This document shows positions 1-10,147 of a stretch of 64,000 bases of DNA, one piece after another (position 1 is the first letter of the stretch; the number at the start of each line of letters is the position of its first letter). A program made the translations under genes and the position numbers. This stretch comes from Oceanobacillus neutriphilus (GTDB lineage: Bacteria > Bacillota > Bacilli > Bacillales > Amphibacillaceae), in contig NZ_BMLW01000003.1 of NCBI RefSeq assembly GCF_014645515.1, positions 248,001 to 312,000 on the forward strand, in the 5' to 3' direction. The notes beneath the pieces were generated by a model. That model did not search any database, was not told the DNA's origin, and saw only the letters and a program-made list of their open reading frames with translations.

Positions 1-168
1 GCTGAAGCCGTCCTCATGGAAAGCGTAGTGGTTGGTCGGAGCGGTGCTATACACAATCTTCATTTCAATAAAAAGATGATTTAAAAAAATGCAAGCAGGA
101 TAATGAAGAACATGTTCATTCTGGAATAGGAAGGTATAGATGCTTATTCTCTGGTGCGAAAGTTGAGT
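1..168 (+). mobile_element. Right end of a TIR element (copy A, partial)
   Basis: This stretch matches 30244-30412 almost base for base by eye and ends in the same terminal inverted repeat, reading GGTGCGAAAGTTGAGT at 153-168. The left part lies outside the window. It belongs to the family whose complete copies are at 29577-30412 and 47384-48114. No ORF of note is present, so it looks non-autonomous. The base after the end (GATTA, 169-173) would be one half of a target duplication. Confidence 0.8.
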
Positions 169-202
169 GATTAATTTTTTATGAAAAAAATTAAATTTAT
201 TG

Positions 203-231
203 TTGATTTTTATCGAATACGTTGCTATAAT
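203..231 (+). promoter_or_regulatory. Sigma-A promoter of tRNA-Gly
   Basis: A -35 TTGATT at 203-208 and a perfect -10 TATAAT at 226-231 are separated by 17 bases. The tRNA begins 35 bases downstream of the -10. Confidence 0.8.
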
Positions 232-265
232 AAATTTTATCGTTGAAAAAACGAATGAAAATCAT

Positions 266-339
266 GCGGGTGTAGTTTAGTGGTAAAACCTCAGCCTTCC
301 AAGCTGATGATGAGGGTTCGATTCCCTTCACCCGCTCCA
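266..339 (+). tRNA. tRNA-Gly (anticodon TCC), CCA encoded
   Basis: The acceptor arms GCGGGTG (266) and CACCCGC pair fully. The anticodon loop CTTCCAA (296-302) carries TCC at 298-300, reading GGA codons. The T arm has GGGTTCGATTCCC. Discriminator T336 is followed by an encoded CCA (337-339), usual for Bacillaceae. It is a single tRNA with its own promoter and terminator, only about 100 bases from the end of a repeat element. Confidence 0.97.
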
Positions 340-351
340 TACATATGTGAT

Positions 352-395
352 AACGCAGTGTTTCGTACTTAGTCTACGAAGTGTTGCGTTTTTAT
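352..395 (+). terminator. Terminator after tRNA-Gly
   Basis: AACGCA (352) pairs with TGCGTT (385-390) and TTTCGTA with TACGAA, leaving an internal loop. A T-rich run follows directly. Confidence 0.7.
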
Positions 396-533
396 TTTGT
401 ACCAGAATATATATAAGATTGCATAAATGCGGATATTTCTTAATAAAATATTTGTTTAACTTCTTTAAAACATAGTAACCTGTCTATAAAAGAGAATGAA
501 GTAAAGATACCAAAACAGATAGGAGGAGCTATT

Positions 534-2231
534 ATGAATCATCTTAAAAATAGTTTATTACAAATTGACCGGAAAAGTTACAAAGCATACAAGCAAATTG
601 CAGGAAGTTATACGTACCCGCGTTATACGCTCCATATTGACTATGTACAGGGAGATCCATTTGCCGGTCCTTCGAAAATAAGAGCAGTGATTCCTGAAAA
701 GGAACGTCATGTGGCAGCGGAATGGCTGAAACCGAAAGTTAGACGGATTGCAGTGGAGGATGCTTTTGCAAGAGTGATTGGCAAAGCAGTCAATCATAAT
801 AAATATTTTATCAAGGGTTCTGGTAAAAGCGGCTTGATTGCTTTTGACGGGCCAGGACAGGAAATATTAGACCGGACAGCTGTAAGTGTTACAGAGAAGG
901 AAATAACTGTTTGCTTATCGGTAGGCTTACCTGCTAATGGACGTTCGATTAATGGCAAAGAAGCAGTAAAATTATTCAATCAGGTTATTCCCGCTTTATT
1001 AGAGAGCTCAGTCTTTCAGATTTTGGATAAAAACATTGAAAAATCTGTTCAGCTCGCCGATCAACAAGAAGCAATATGGAAAGCACTGAAAGAAAATAAT
1101 TGGGTGAGTTTTATTGCCAATGGCTCCATTTTACCAAGAAAAAGTGGTGTAAGTGATTTACCGGCTGAGGGAGCGGTAGCCTTTAAAAGCCCCGAGGAAG
1201 ACGAGGTGGAATTAGAGCTCCCTCATGGTAAAATAGTAAAAGGAATGCCGGTGAAAAAGGGAGTTACATTAATCACTGGCGGCGGTTATCATGGAAAAAG
1301 CACCCTGCTGCAGGCGGTTGAACGAGGCGTTTACCCTCACTGCGAAGGGGATGGACGGGAATTTATCTGTACAGACCCGAGTGCTGTTAAAATTAGAGCA
1401 GAAGATGGAAGAGAAATATCGTCAGTAAATATCTCTCCTTTTATTTCTAATCTCCCTCATGGGAAAGGGACTACTTCCTTTTCCACAACGAATGCAAGCG
1501 GAAGTACGTCACAGGCCGCAAATGTAATGGAGGCACTGGAAATCGGTGCAGAAACACTGCTTATAGATGAAGATACAAGTGCAACAAATTTTATGATCCG
1601 TGATAGCCGTATGCAAAAACTGATTGATCATAAAAGTGAACCGATAACACCTTTTATACATCGTATCAGACAGCTGGTGGAGGAAGCAGATAAATCAGTG
1701 ATCTTAGTAACCGGCGGGTCCGGAGATTATTTTGCCGTAGCGGAAACAGTTATTCTGATGGAGGAATATAAGCCAAAGAATGTGACATCAAGAGCGAAGG
1801 AAATTATAAAGGAAGATCCTATTGCGCATAGTAATGTGGAACCGGCAGATTTCACGATCCTGAAGAATCGGCAGTTATTGGCTTCAACGTTTCCTGAACA
1901 GACAGATAGAAGATTCAAAATCCAGGCAAAAGGCCAATTTCAAATTTTGTTTGGGAAAGAACCAATCTCTTTTGCTTATACAGAGCAGCTGGTGGATGCC
2001 TCACAAACAAGAATGATTGCAGAAATCATTCAGTATCTTAATCGGAATAAAGAGCAGAATTTTTCTTCGTTTGAAGGATTAATACAGCATATAGATGATA
2101 AAATGGATCAGGGGCTGGCGAAGTTGACTAAAAGCAATGGAAAGCATCCCGGAGATCTGGCAAGGCCAAGAAAGAATGAAATTGCAGCTGTATTAAACCG
2201 GATGCGTACAGGAAAGTTTCTGGTGAGATGA
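534..2231 (+). CDS. Predicted ABC-class ATPase (COG3044-like)
   Basis: A 565-residue cytosolic P-loop ATPase of the stand-alone ABC_ATPase family, whose role is not established. The Walker A is GGGYHGKST (about residues 248-256). A Walker B-like LLIDEDTSA sits near residue 342, and a second strand VILVTGGSGDYFAVA follows. There are no membrane segments. The N-terminal 230 residues are the family's own domain and carry no known motif that I can see. An AGGAGGAG Shine-Dalgarno lies 9 bases before the ATG. It is followed at 66 bases by queG, so they could share a transcript, but no functional link is evident. Confidence 0.85.
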   Translation: MNHLKNSLLQIDRKSYKAYKQIAGSYTYPRYTLHIDYVQGDPFAGPSKIRAVIPEKERHVAAEWLKPKVRRIAVEDAFARVIGKAVNHNKYFIKGSGKSGLIAFDGPGQEILDRTAVSVTEKEITVCLSVGLPANGRSINGKEAVKLFNQVIPALLESSVFQILDKNIEKSVQLADQQEAIWKALKENNWVSFIANGSILPRKSGVSDLPAEGAVAFKSPEEDEVELELPHGKIVKGMPVKKGVTLITGGGYHGKSTLLQAVERGVYPHCEGDGREFICTDPSAVKIRAEDGREISSVNISPFISNLPHGKGTTSFSTTNASGSTSQAANVMEALEIGAETLLIDEDTSATNFMIRDSRMQKLIDHKSEPITPFIHRIRQLVEEADKSVILVTGGSGDYFAVAETVILMEEYKPKNVTSRAKEIIKEDPIAHSNVEPADFTILKNRQLLASTFPEQTDRRFKIQAKGQFQILFGKEPISFAYTEQLVDASQTRMIAEIIQYLNRNKEQNFSSFEGLIQHIDDKMDQGLAKLTKSNGKHPGDLARPRKNEIAAVLNRMRTGKFLVR

Positions 2232-2296
2232 GCCATTGCACTCGGAGTAATTAAAGTGGATGGACAGAGATTAAAAGTAGATAGAAAGGAGGCGGT

Positions 2297-3436
2297 ATGG
2301 TGAAAGTGGACGAACTGAAAAAAGATATTCAAGCATACGCAAAAACGATTGGAATAGATAAAATTGGCTTTACAACAGCAGATATTTTTACAGAAATGAA
2401 GGAACGTTTAAGACGGCAGCAAGAGTTAAAATATCAATCTGGTTTTGAAAAAGGAAGCGTGGAGGAAAGAACGGAACCTCAAAGGCTGCTTCCGGAAGCA
2501 AAGTCTATTATTTCCATTGCCGTCGCCTATCCGTCCCGTATGGAGAAAACACCGAGAGGAACTAAAGGAGACAGACGCGGTATTTTTGCACGCGCCTCCT
2601 GGGGTATTGACTATCACACAGCTTTGCGGGAACGATTGGATAAACTTGGGGAATATATTAAAGAAAGAGTTCCTGATGCAATCATCAAGTCAATGGTAGA
2701 TACAGGTGAATTAAGCGACCGGGCAGTTGCTGAACGGGCAGGTGTGGGTTTCAGCGGCAAAAATACATCGATTATTACAAAAGAGTATGGTTCATTTGTT
2801 TATTTAGGCGAAATGCTGACTAATATTCCGTTTATTCCTGATGAGCAGATAGAGGACGGCTGTGGAGACTGCACCATCTGCCTGGATGCCTGTCCGACAG
2901 GTGCTATTGTTCAGGCTGGTCAGCTGAATGCCCAGCGCTGTATAGCGTTCTTAACACAGACAAAAGATTTTCTGCCGGAGGAATTCCGTACTAAGATCGG
3001 AAATCGGTTATACGGATGTGATACCTGTCAGCAGGTCTGCCCTTGGAACAAGGGCAGGGACTCTCATTTTCATAAAGAATTAGAGCCTGATCCGGAGCTG
3101 GTTAAACCGAAGCTTAAACCAATGCTCCATTTGTCGAACCGCGAGTTCAAAGAAAAGTTTGGTCATATGTCAGGGTCCTGGAGAGGGAAAAAGCCAATTC
3201 AACGTAATGTCATTCTAGCATTAGGCCACTATAAGGAAGCATCTGCTGAAGAGGATTTAATTGCTGTAATGAAAAACGATCCCAGGCCTGTTATTCGCGG
3301 TACTGCTGCATGGTCCTTAGGAAAAATAGGAACCGATGCAGCAAGAGAAGCTCTCTCAAAAGCACTGGAAAAAGAAGATAATGAACAAGTGCAATATGAA
3401 ATGGAAAATGCGCTGTCCGCAATGGCAGTAAAGTAA
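2297..3436 (+). CDS. queG: Epoxyqueuosine reductase QueG
   Basis: Catalyses the last step of queuosine synthesis, reduction of epoxyqueuosine in tRNA, using cobalamin and two 4Fe-4S clusters. Two ferredoxin-like cysteine clusters are visible: CGDCTICLDACP (about residues 189-200) and CDTCQQVCP (about 241-249). The last 90 residues look like HEAT/PBS-lyase repeats, as in the B. subtilis protein, which has a similar length. A strong AAAGGAGG is only 4 bases from the ATG, so the GTG at 2300, one codon on, is an equally possible start. Downstream yhbB and trmL repeat the B. subtilis gene order. Confidence 0.95.
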   Translation: MVKVDELKKDIQAYAKTIGIDKIGFTTADIFTEMKERLRRQQELKYQSGFEKGSVEERTEPQRLLPEAKSIISIAVAYPSRMEKTPRGTKGDRRGIFARASWGIDYHTALRERLDKLGEYIKERVPDAIIKSMVDTGELSDRAVAERAGVGFSGKNTSIITKEYGSFVYLGEMLTNIPFIPDEQIEDGCGDCTICLDACPTGAIVQAGQLNAQRCIAFLTQTKDFLPEEFRTKIGNRLYGCDTCQQVCPWNKGRDSHFHKELEPDPELVKPKLKPMLHLSNREFKEKFGHMSGSWRGKKPIQRNVILALGHYKEASAEEDLIAVMKNDPRPVIRGTAAWSLGKIGTDAAREALSKALEKEDNEQVQYEMENALSAMAVK

Positions 3437-3535
3437 AAAGCGTGTTCAAAAAGAGTTTACCGCAGCCAGACACGTTGTTTCTATGACCTAATTCGCCTCC
3501 TTTATGCATAAGCTTTGACGAGGAGGCGATTTTTA

Positions 3536-4390
3536 ATGGGCGAAATCACAGCGTATTGGCAGGATTTTTTCAGACAAAATAAAGCAGACCAAGATTGGTG
3601 GCATAAAAAGAAGGCACTTTGTAAGAAACGTGAGGCACAAATTGTAAAGATAAAGGGAAAAGGAATAGTTTTAAGCAAACGATTCTACGATACATCCAGA
3701 AATACGGGATATGCAGTACACCTGGAATACTTAATGAAACAGGGAGATTTTTTTTATACGGAAGAACAGATTGTCCCTTATCAGCTTTTGAAAAAATCGA
3801 ATGGAGAATCCAGGCATCAATATATCGAAAAGCCTCCTGTAGAAAATACCGGCAATCAGCTCCCTGTATTAAAGCAGGAAAATATGAAACAAAATAAGCG
3901 TCAAATAGAATATAACCGGCTGGAAGCAGTAAAATATGCTGAGCACTGGTGGAACAGCTTCAATCCGGAATACCGACGCTTTGAAGATGATTGCACGAAT
4001 TATATCTCCCAATGTCTGCGTGCGGGGGGAGGTCCGATGTGGGGAGAGCCGGTCAGGGAACGCGGCTGGTGGTATGGAAAGGATTCATGGAGCTTCAGCT
4101 GGTCTGTTGCGCATTCTTTCAGATGGTATCTAAGCGGTTCTGAAAGAGGCATAAGAGGGGTAGAGGTTGAACAGCCGGAAGAATTAAATCCCGGTGATGT
4201 GATTTGCTATGATTTTGAAGGTGATGACAGATGGAATCATACAACGATAGTAGTGGCAAAAGACGCTGATAATATGCCGCTCGTCAATGCACATACGAAT
4301 AATAGCCGTAACCGCTACTGGTCTTACGAGGATTCTGCTGCCTGGACGCCGGAAATTCAATATAAATTTTTTCGGATTGAGATAAGTTAG
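3536..4390 (+). CDS. yhbB: Amidase-domain protein (YhbB-like)
   Basis: A 284-residue protein whose C-terminal half is an Amidase_6-type (NlpC/P60-like) domain. The likely nucleophile is the first Cys of DDCTNYISQC (about residue 152), and a His lies in WNHTTIVV (about 234). The N-terminal 130 residues are basic and unassigned. I see no clear signal peptide, so cell-wall action is not certain. The ATG at 3536 is chosen because AGGAGG (3521-3526) precedes it at proper distance; the upstream TTG at 3515 has no ribosome site. It lies between queG and trmL, as in B. subtilis. Confidence 0.82.
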   Translation: MGEITAYWQDFFRQNKADQDWWHKKKALCKKREAQIVKIKGKGIVLSKRFYDTSRNTGYAVHLEYLMKQGDFFYTEEQIVPYQLLKKSNGESRHQYIEKPPVENTGNQLPVLKQENMKQNKRQIEYNRLEAVKYAEHWWNSFNPEYRRFEDDCTNYISQCLRAGGGPMWGEPVRERGWWYGKDSWSFSWSVAHSFRWYLSGSERGIRGVEVEQPEELNPGDVICYDFEGDDRWNHTTIVVAKDADNMPLVNAHTNNSRNRYWSYEDSAAWTPEIQYKFFRIEIS

Positions 4391-4464
4391 TGTATAATAA
4401 ATTTTAGAAAAGAGATAAAAATCGAAGCAATAGTCTTTTAGAATTTGCAATTGAAGGAGAATGA

Positions 4465-4941
4465 ATGGTGAGTTTGCACGTTGTATTATTTGAACCGGAA
4501 ATCCCGGCTAATACGGGGAATATCGGCAGAACATGTTTAGCGACTGGAACGACTTTACATCTTATTCATCCGCTTGGTTTTTCAACGGATAGTAAAATGG
4601 TCCGCCGCGCCGGGCTGGATTATTGGGAGCATGTCGATGTTAAAGAATATGACTCGATAGAAGATTTGTATAAAACCTTTCCAGAAGGAAGTTTTTACTA
4701 TATAGAAAACTTTGGAACAAAATATTACACAGATTTTGATTTTTCTCCTGTAGATACCGATCAATTTTTTGTATTTGGGAAAGAGTCCACAGGAATTCCG
4801 CGTGAACTGCTGACAGGTAAAGAAGATAGATGCCTGCGGATTCACATGAATGACGAGGTCCGTTCATTAAACCTTTCCAACACAGCTTCTATTATTATCT
4901 ATGAAGCATTAAGGCAGCAGGGATTTCCAAAATTACACTAA
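4465..4941 (+). CDS. trmL: tRNA (cytidine(34)-2'-O)-methyltransferase TrmL
   Basis: A SPOUT-family methyltransferase (CspR in B. subtilis) that methylates the wobble ribose of tRNA-Leu. At 158 residues it has the usual size. Family motifs: N-terminal PEIPANTGNIGRTC, central FGKESTGIP, and C-terminal RSLNLSNTASI, which form the knotted SAM site. AAGGAG precedes the ATG. It is last in the queG-yhbB-trmL group and is followed by a strong terminator. Confidence 0.96.
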   Translation: MVSLHVVLFEPEIPANTGNIGRTCLATGTTLHLIHPLGFSTDSKMVRRAGLDYWEHVDVKEYDSIEDLYKTFPEGSFYYIENFGTKYYTDFDFSPVDTDQFFVFGKESTGIPRELLTGKEDRCLRIHMNDEVRSLNLSNTASIIIYEALRQQGFPKLH

Positions 4942-4942
4942 A

Positions 4943-4977
4943 AAAGATGCCTCCATAAAATTGGAGGCATCTTTTTT
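4943..4977. terminator. Terminator after trmL (bidirectional)
   Basis: AAAGATGCCTCC pairs with GGAGGCATCTTT around a short AT loop, with T and A runs on both sides. It separates trmL from the small convergent ORF at 5015-5122. Confidence 0.9.
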
Positions 4978-5014
4978 AGCATCTAAATGCTTTTGAAAAA
5001 TCATTAATTGGTTC

Positions 5015-5122
5015 TCAAGTGCGCTGGTCTTCTTTTGGTACTCCCGGTTTCGATTCGTAACCGGCTGTGAAGCAGGATACAATAAATGTAACAATTACAC
5101 CCATAAGCAATGCTAATTTCAT
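5015..5122 (-). CDS. Small putative lipoprotein (35 aa)
   Basis: A 35-codon ORF on the minus strand with an excellent AAAGGAGGA 8 bases before its ATG. The start MKLALLMGVIVTFIVSC is a short hydrophobic signal ending in a lipobox-like IVSC (Cys17), followed by a short hydrophilic tail ending KEDQRT. Inference: a tiny lipoprotein or single-pass membrane peptide. I do not recognise a family. It converges on trmL across a shared terminator. Confidence 0.55.
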   Translation of the reverse strand: MKLALLMGVIVTFIVSCFTAGYESKPGVPKEDQRT

Positions 5123-5493
5123 AATGCGGTTCCTCCTTTTATGTAGTGACAGTACCCAATTTTACATCAAAAAGAAAAGTAGTGTATTTTACTTGAAAAT
5201 ATGGATACATTTTTTTATCATTCTGCAGAACCGATCATTTCGGAGCAGAAGGAAGTTTTATTTCATAATTTGTCCTTATTATAACGGAAAAATCACATAT
5301 TGTGAACTATTCCCATATTTATTTATCCAGAGAGGTGATGCGATCATAAATGTTATTTAGAAAGTAAATGATTTTTTACCAGGGAATTTCAAATAATTAA
5401 TTATCAGAAAAATGTGATAAGTAAGCGGTGACGATGTATTTTTATGGATTCAAGGAAAATGTCGAATTATCCCAATAAATCGGTTCCGATTCC
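5123..5493. other. Long AT-rich intergenic region before odhA
   Basis: No convincing gene. It should hold the promoter of the minus-strand 35-aa ORF at its left end. An open frame over 5067-5360 has no ribosome site and no recognisable product. No strong hairpin was seen. Such a long upstream region may carry odhAB control sites, but none could be named. Confidence 0.5.
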
Positions 5494-5522
5494 TTGTAAC
5501 CTCACTAAAAATCATGTATATT
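5494..5522 (+). promoter_or_regulatory. Sigma-A promoter of odhAB
   Basis: The -35 TTGTAA (5494-5499) and -10 TATATT (5517-5522) have 17-base spacing. The predicted transcription start is about 80 bases before the likely GTG start of odhA. Confidence 0.65.
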
Positions 5523-5607
5523 AGTTGGTGTAAAGAAATCAATCTTATTACAAATAATTTGAACCGTTTTCATGAACGGATTAGTTAATTCAATGGGGGT
5601 ATCAGTC

Positions 5608-8496
5608 GTGCCAGGAAATGAAGAGTCTGCGGAAAGATTTTGGGGACAGTTTCACGGACAAAATGCGGGGTATTTGGAACAACAATATGAATTGTACAGA
5701 GAAGATCCAGAGCAAGTCGAATCTTCTATAAAATCATTGTTTGATACACATGGAGCGCCTGCCTGGATGACAGGGGAAGAAGTAATCAGCCCAATCAGTA
5801 ATGAACAGACAGCTTTTAATGCTGGTGTATCAGAAAATCTTGATGTGACTAAATTAACCTCAGCAATCAAACTTGTTGAGGCTATTCGGCGTTACGGTCA
5901 TACAGATGCTGACATCTATTCAGTCGGCGGATATAAAAGTGCTCCTTCACAAATGTTGAGCTTGAAGCATTATGGTTTAACAGAAGAGGATTTAAAAAAA
6001 ATCCCGGCATCCTGGATCTGGGAACGGGAAAAAGAAGGCGTCGAAACAGGTTTAGATGTTATTAACCTGATGAAGAAATATTATACAGGTACGATTACAT
6101 TTGAATATGATCATGTAAATAATGATGACGAACGTACCTGGCTTTTTGATTTAATTGAAGAAGGTAATGCAAGATTTGATCCCGACCAGGAAGAGAGAAA
6201 GGATATCCTGAGACGTTTATCTGAAGTAGAAGGCTTTGAAAAATTCCTTCATAAAACATTTGTCGGTCAAAAGCGCTTTTCTATCGAAGGCCTTGAATCT
6301 ATGATTCCGATGATTGACTTTCTCGTGAAATATGCAAATGAAGATAATATTGAACATGTAATGATGGGAATGGCTCACCGCGGCCGTTTGGCTGTACTTG
6401 CGAATGTACTGAAAAAGCCGTATGATAAGATTTTTTCCGAGTTTAATTATACAAGAGACAAGGAATTAATGCCGTCAGAAGGTTCGAAAGCAATTAACTA
6501 TGGCTGGACTGGAGACGTGAAGTATCATTTCGGCGCTGAAAAAGAAGTTATACATGGAAGTAAAGTAAATACTAAAATAACACTTGCTCATAACCCATCA
6601 CATCTTGAATTTGTAAATCCGGTTGTAGAAGGATTTGCAAGAGCAGCACAGGATGAACGGGAAGTAAGCGGTTATCCTGCCAGAGATATTAACAAATCGA
6701 TGCCGCTGGTAATTCACGGAGATGCCGCTTTTATCGGTGAAGGTGTGGTTGCTGAAACCCTTAATCTTAGCGGTTTACCCGGATATACAACAGGCGGAAC
6801 CGTACACCTTATCGCCAATAACCAGCTTGGTTACACAACAGATCGTGTAGACGGACGCTCGACACGCTATGCAAGTGACTTGGCAAAAGGCTTTGAAATT
6901 CCAATTATCCGTGTAAGTGCAGATGATCCGATTTCTTGTATTTCTGCTATTAAGATAGCTTGCGAGTATCGCAAAAAATTTCATAAAGACATTTTAATTG
7001 ATTTAGTAGGTTATCGCCGTTATGGACATAACGAAATGGATGAACCAAGAACAACACAGCCTCAATTATACAGTGAAATTGATAATCATCCATCGGTAGC
7101 AACATTATTCGCGCGTGCGATGGAAGAAAGAAAATTATTGGAATCAGGGGAATTTGACGAAATTAAAAATGAGATTGAAACAAGACTTTCTGATATTTAT
7201 AAAGGAATGACAGAAAGTGAAATTGGTGAACCTCAGCCGAAGTCAATGCCGGAAGTACTATCTAATAGATTAGATCAATTTGAAACAGCAGTAGACTTAG
7301 AGAATTTACAGAAAATAAATGAAGAGCTTCTGGAACGTCCGGAAGGTTTTAAAGGATTTAAGAAGACAGAAAGAATCTTACAGCGCAGAAAGGATGCACT
7401 AAAAGAAGGCAATAAAGCTGATTGGGGCACAGGAGAAGCTTTAGCGTTTGCATCCATATTAAAAGACGGTACACCAATCCGGTTGACAGGCCAGGATACA
7501 GAGCGTGGAACCTTTGCTCACCGTCATGTTGTCCTGCACGATGTGGAAACAGGCGAAAAATATAGCCCGATGCACGGGTTATCCGATGTGAAGGCATCCT
7601 TTGATGTCCGGAATAGTCCATTATCAGAAACAGCAGTTTTAGGTTTTGAATATGGATATAGTGTCTATTCGCCAAATACCTTAGTTATTTGGGAAGCGCA
7701 GTTTGGTGATTTTGCTAATGCCGGTCAGGTTATTATTGATCAATTTATTGCTTCGGCAAGAGCGAAATGGAACGAAAAATCCAATATGGTGCTATTACTT
7801 CCTCACGGTTATGAGGGGCAGGGACCAGAGCATTCAAGTGCACGTTTAGAACGTTACTTGCAGATGGCTGCAGAAAATAACTGGATTGTAGCTAATGTAA
7901 CTTCTTCTGCACAGTTATTTCACCTTCTTCGTCGTCAGGCAGCGATGCGTTCCCGTCCAGAGGCACGTCCGTTGATTTTGATGACACCGAAAAGCAGTCT
8001 GATTAGAGATTACAAGATGGCTTCCAGTGCCGAAGAGTTTACGAGCGGCGGATTTAAAACATTACGTGAACAGCCATATTTTGATACGGATCCTGAGAAA
8101 ACAACCCGCCTTTTATTAGGAAGCGGAAAAATTATGATTGATATTGAAGGAGAAATGGAAGAAGCAGAAGAAGCTTGTGATTGGATTCGTGCGCTGCGTG
8201 TAGAGCAAATCTATCCATTCCCTAAAAAAGCGATTCAGGAAGAAATCAAAAAACTTCCTCATTTAAAAGAAATTGTCTGGGTACAGGAAGAACCGAAAAA
8301 TATGGGTTCATGGGACTTTGTAGACGACTATTTAAGAGAGCTTCTTGAAGAGAACCAAGAATTACATGTTATCAGCAGACCGAAGCGTGCAGCACCAGCT
8401 GGAGGTATTCCTACTGTGCATAAAACAGCTCATAAATATATTATTGACCAAGCATTAAGCGAATTTGAAGGAGGAAAATCAAGTGCAGGAAATTAA
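5608..8496 (+). CDS. odhA: 2-oxoglutarate dehydrogenase E1 (OdhA)
   Basis: The thiamine-diphosphate E1 subunit of the 2-oxoglutarate dehydrogenase complex of the TCA cycle; it decarboxylates 2-oxoglutarate and transfers succinyl to the lipoyl arm of OdhB. Visible motifs are MAHRGRL (about residue 255), [10 protein letters not shown] and [10 protein letters not shown] (from about 370) for ThDP/Mg, and a full C-terminal transketolase half. The GTG at 5608 is preferred: GGGGGT sits 7 bases upstream and the protein then starts close to the conserved WGQFHG, as in relatives. The frame is open from ATG 5572, but that codon lacks a ribosome site. odhB starts inside its last codons. Confidence 0.95.
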   Translation: MPGNEESAERFWGQFHGQNAGYLEQQYELYREDPEQVESSIKSLFDTHGAPAWMTGEEVISPISNEQTAFNAGVSENLDVTKLTSAIKLVEAIRRYGHTDADIYSVGGYKSAPSQMLSLKHYGLTEEDLKKIPASWIWEREKEGVETGLDVINLMKKYYTGTITFEYDHVNNDDERTWLFDLIEEGNARFDPDQEERKDILRRLSEVEGFEKFLHKTFVGQKRFSIEGLESMIPMIDFLVKYANEDNIEHVMMGMAHRGRLAVLANVLKKPYDKIFSEFNYTRDKELMPSEGSKAINYGWTGDVKYHFGAEKEVIHGSKVNTKITLAHNPSHLEFVNPVVEGFARAAQDEREVSGYPARDINKSMPLVIHGDAAFIGEGVVAETLNLSGLPGYTTGGTVHLIANNQLGYTTDRVDGRSTRYASDLAKGFEIPIIRVSADDPISCISAIKIACEYRKKFHKDILIDLVGYRRYGHNEMDEPRTTQPQLYSEIDNHPSVATLFARAMEERKLLESGEFDEIKNEIETRLSDIYKGMTESEIGEPQPKSMPEVLSNRLDQFETAVDLENLQKINEELLERPEGFKGFKKTERILQRRKDALKEGNKADWGTGEALAFASILKDGTPIRLTGQDTERGTFAHRHVVLHDVETGEKYSPMHGLSDVKASFDVRNSPLSETAVLGFEYGYSVYSPNTLVIWEAQFGDFANAGQVIIDQFIASARAKWNEKSNMVLLLPHGYEGQGPEHSSARLERYLQMAAENNWIVANVTSSAQLFHLLRRQAAMRSRPEARPLILMTPKSSLIRDYKMASSAEEFTSGGFKTLREQPYFDTDPEKTTRLLLGSGKIMIDIEGEMEEAEEACDWIRALRVEQIYPFPKKAIQEEIKKLPHLKEIVWVQEEPKNMGSWDFVDDYLRELLEENQELHVISRPKRAAPAGGIPTVHKTAHKYIIDQALSEFEGGKSSAGN

Positions 8497-9742
8497 GATA
8501 CCTGAATTAGCGGAATCCATCACAGAAGGAACAATAGCAGAATGGCTTGTAAAAGAGGGCGATAAAGTAGAAAAGGGCGATGCTATTGTAGAGTTAGAGA
8601 CAGATAAAGTAAATGTGGAAGTAAACTCAGAATTTACAGGTGTTGTTACGGAAATCATCAGTGCGGAAGGGGAAGATGTTTCTGTAGGTGATACCATTGG
8701 TAAGCTGGATGAAAATGGAGAAGCAGGGGCATCTTCCAGTAATGAAGAAAGTAAAAAAGAAGAGGAAGCTCTGAAAGAAGAGCCTAAGAAAGAACCTGCC
8801 AAGGAAAGTAAGCAGGAAGCAGCACCTGAGCAAAATAATGGTAATGTCATTGCGTCACCGGCAGCAAGAAAGCGTGCACGTGAATTGGGTATTGATTTAA
8901 ATGAAGTACAGACCCGCGATCCTCTGGGCAGAGTTCGTCCGGATGATGTTACTGCACATAATAATGCACCTAAAAATGATTCTGCACCATCCAAGCCTGC
9001 GAAAAAAGAAGAATCTAAATCGGAGAAAACAGAGTTTGATAAACCCGTAGAACGCGTTAAAATGACCCGCCGCCGTCAAACGATTGCTAAGAATCTTGTA
9101 GAGGTACAGCATAATACAGCTATGTTAACAACCTTTAATGAGGTTGATATGACTTCTGTTATGGAGCTTCGTAAGCAGCGAAAGGATAAATTCTTAGAGA
9201 AGAATGGCGTGAAGCTAGGATTTATGTCCTTCTTTGCCAAAGCTGTGGTTGGGGCTTTAAAAGAATTCCCGCTTCTTAATGCAGAAATTCAAGGTAATGA
9301 ATTAGTCATTAAGAAATTCTATGATATCGGTATTGCTGTTTCCACAGATGATGGTCTTGTCGTTCCTGTTGTCCGTGATGCAGATCGCAAGGACTTCGCA
9401 GGAATTGAGCAGGATATCGTTGATTTGGGTAAAAAAGCACGTGATAATAAATTATCCTTAAACGACTTACAGGGTGGCTCCTTCACAATTACGAACGGCG
9501 GTACATTTGGTTCTATGATGTCTACACCAATTTTAAATGCACCACAGGTTGGTATTTTAGGAATGCATAATATCATTAAACGTCCAATTGCAATGCCGGA
9601 TGATTCCATTGAAGTACGTCCGATGATGTATATTGCATTATCCTATGACCACCGTATTGTTGATGGAAAAGAAGCGGTACAATTCCTGGTTCGGATTAAG
9701 CAGATGCTTGAAGATCCATATGATTTATTGCTGGAAGGTTAA
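8483..9742 (+). CDS. odhB: Dihydrolipoyl succinyltransferase E2 (OdhB)
   Basis: The core E2 subunit of the 2-oxoglutarate dehydrogenase complex. An N-terminal lipoyl domain carries ETDKVNVEV (lipoyl Lys about residue 42). An acidic, Lys/Glu-rich linker follows, then the E3-binding domain (about 120-157) and the catalytic domain with YDHRIVDG near the C terminus. The start is GTG 8483, 8 bases after AAGGAGG (8468-8474); this gives 419 residues, the usual length. It overlaps odhA by 14 bases, implying translational coupling. The E3 gene is not in this window. Confidence 0.96.
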   Translation: MQEIKIPELAESITEGTIAEWLVKEGDKVEKGDAIVELETDKVNVEVNSEFTGVVTEIISAEGEDVSVGDTIGKLDENGEAGASSSNEESKKEEEALKEEPKKEPAKESKQEAAPEQNNGNVIASPAARKRARELGIDLNEVQTRDPLGRVRPDDVTAHNNAPKNDSAPSKPAKKEESKSEKTEFDKPVERVKMTRRRQTIAKNLVEVQHNTAMLTTFNEVDMTSVMELRKQRKDKFLEKNGVKLGFMSFFAKAVVGALKEFPLLNAEIQGNELVIKKFYDIGIAVSTDDGLVVPVVRDADRKDFAGIEQDIVDLGKKARDNKLSLNDLQGGSFTITNGGTFGSMMSTPILNAPQVGILGMHNIIKRPIAMPDDSIEVRPMMYIALSYDHRIVDGKEAVQFLVRIKQMLEDPYDLLLEG

Positions 9743-9752
9743 AAGATAAGTA

Positions 9753-9839
9753 GAGTCTTGATATAGAGGTGTCTACCCTGAGAGTCAGAGTGAAAACTGA
9801 CTTTCAGGGAAAGGCACTGAAGTATCAAGGCTTTTTTTA
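9753..9839 (+). terminator. Branched terminator after odhAB
   Basis: An outer stem pairs TCTTGATA with TATCAAGG. Inside is a perfect-looking arm CCCTGAGAGTCAG / CTGACTTTCAGGG. The structure ends in CTTTTTTTAT. It is larger than a simple hairpin terminator. Confidence 0.8.
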
Positions 9840-10026
9840 TTGAAATAGAGAAATAACATAAAAATCAGTATTATTTTTTTAAAAACGGGTAAACAAATTG
9901 TATAAAAAATAATCGGAATAAATGACTATTAAATATGCACAATAATAAGTACTTCATTTTTAAAATTACATTCATTTTATTTACTAATTTGGGAATTATT
10001 TTAATAATTAATTCTTTTTGAGAGCA
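9840..10026. other. AT-rich spacer before nucleoside transporter
   Basis: No gene seen. The 80-residue minus-strand open frame across here is low complexity and lacks a ribosome site. The promoter and putative operators of the next gene follow at 10027-10162. Confidence 0.5.
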
Positions 10027-10055
10027 TTGAAATTCTTTTCCATAACGAATATGAT
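10027..10055 (+). promoter_or_regulatory. Sigma-A promoter of nucleoside transporter
   Basis: TTGAAA (10027-10032) and TATGAT (10050-10055) with 17-base spacing. An imperfect palindrome TTGTACGAACAA (10061-10072) covers the expected start point and could be an operator. Confidence 0.75.
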
Positions 10056-10147
10056 AGTATTTGTACGAACAACTTGTATAGGCAAGGATACGAATAATGA
10101 TTATATGTTTCATAAATTCATTTTCTGCAGATACATTTGTACATTAA

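Noticed and set aside
5067-5360. 97-residue open frame upstream of odhA
   Set aside because: No ribosome site, low-complexity composition, and it overlaps the better small ORF on the other strand.
8479-8994. 171-residue minus-strand open frame inside odhB
   Set aside because: Ser/Leu-rich antisense of the Lys/Glu-rich linker; a composition artefact.
10061-10090. PurR boxes or a guanine riboswitch before the nucleoside transporter
   Set aside because: CGAACAA resembles part of a PurBox, but no second inverted box and no purine aptamer core were found.
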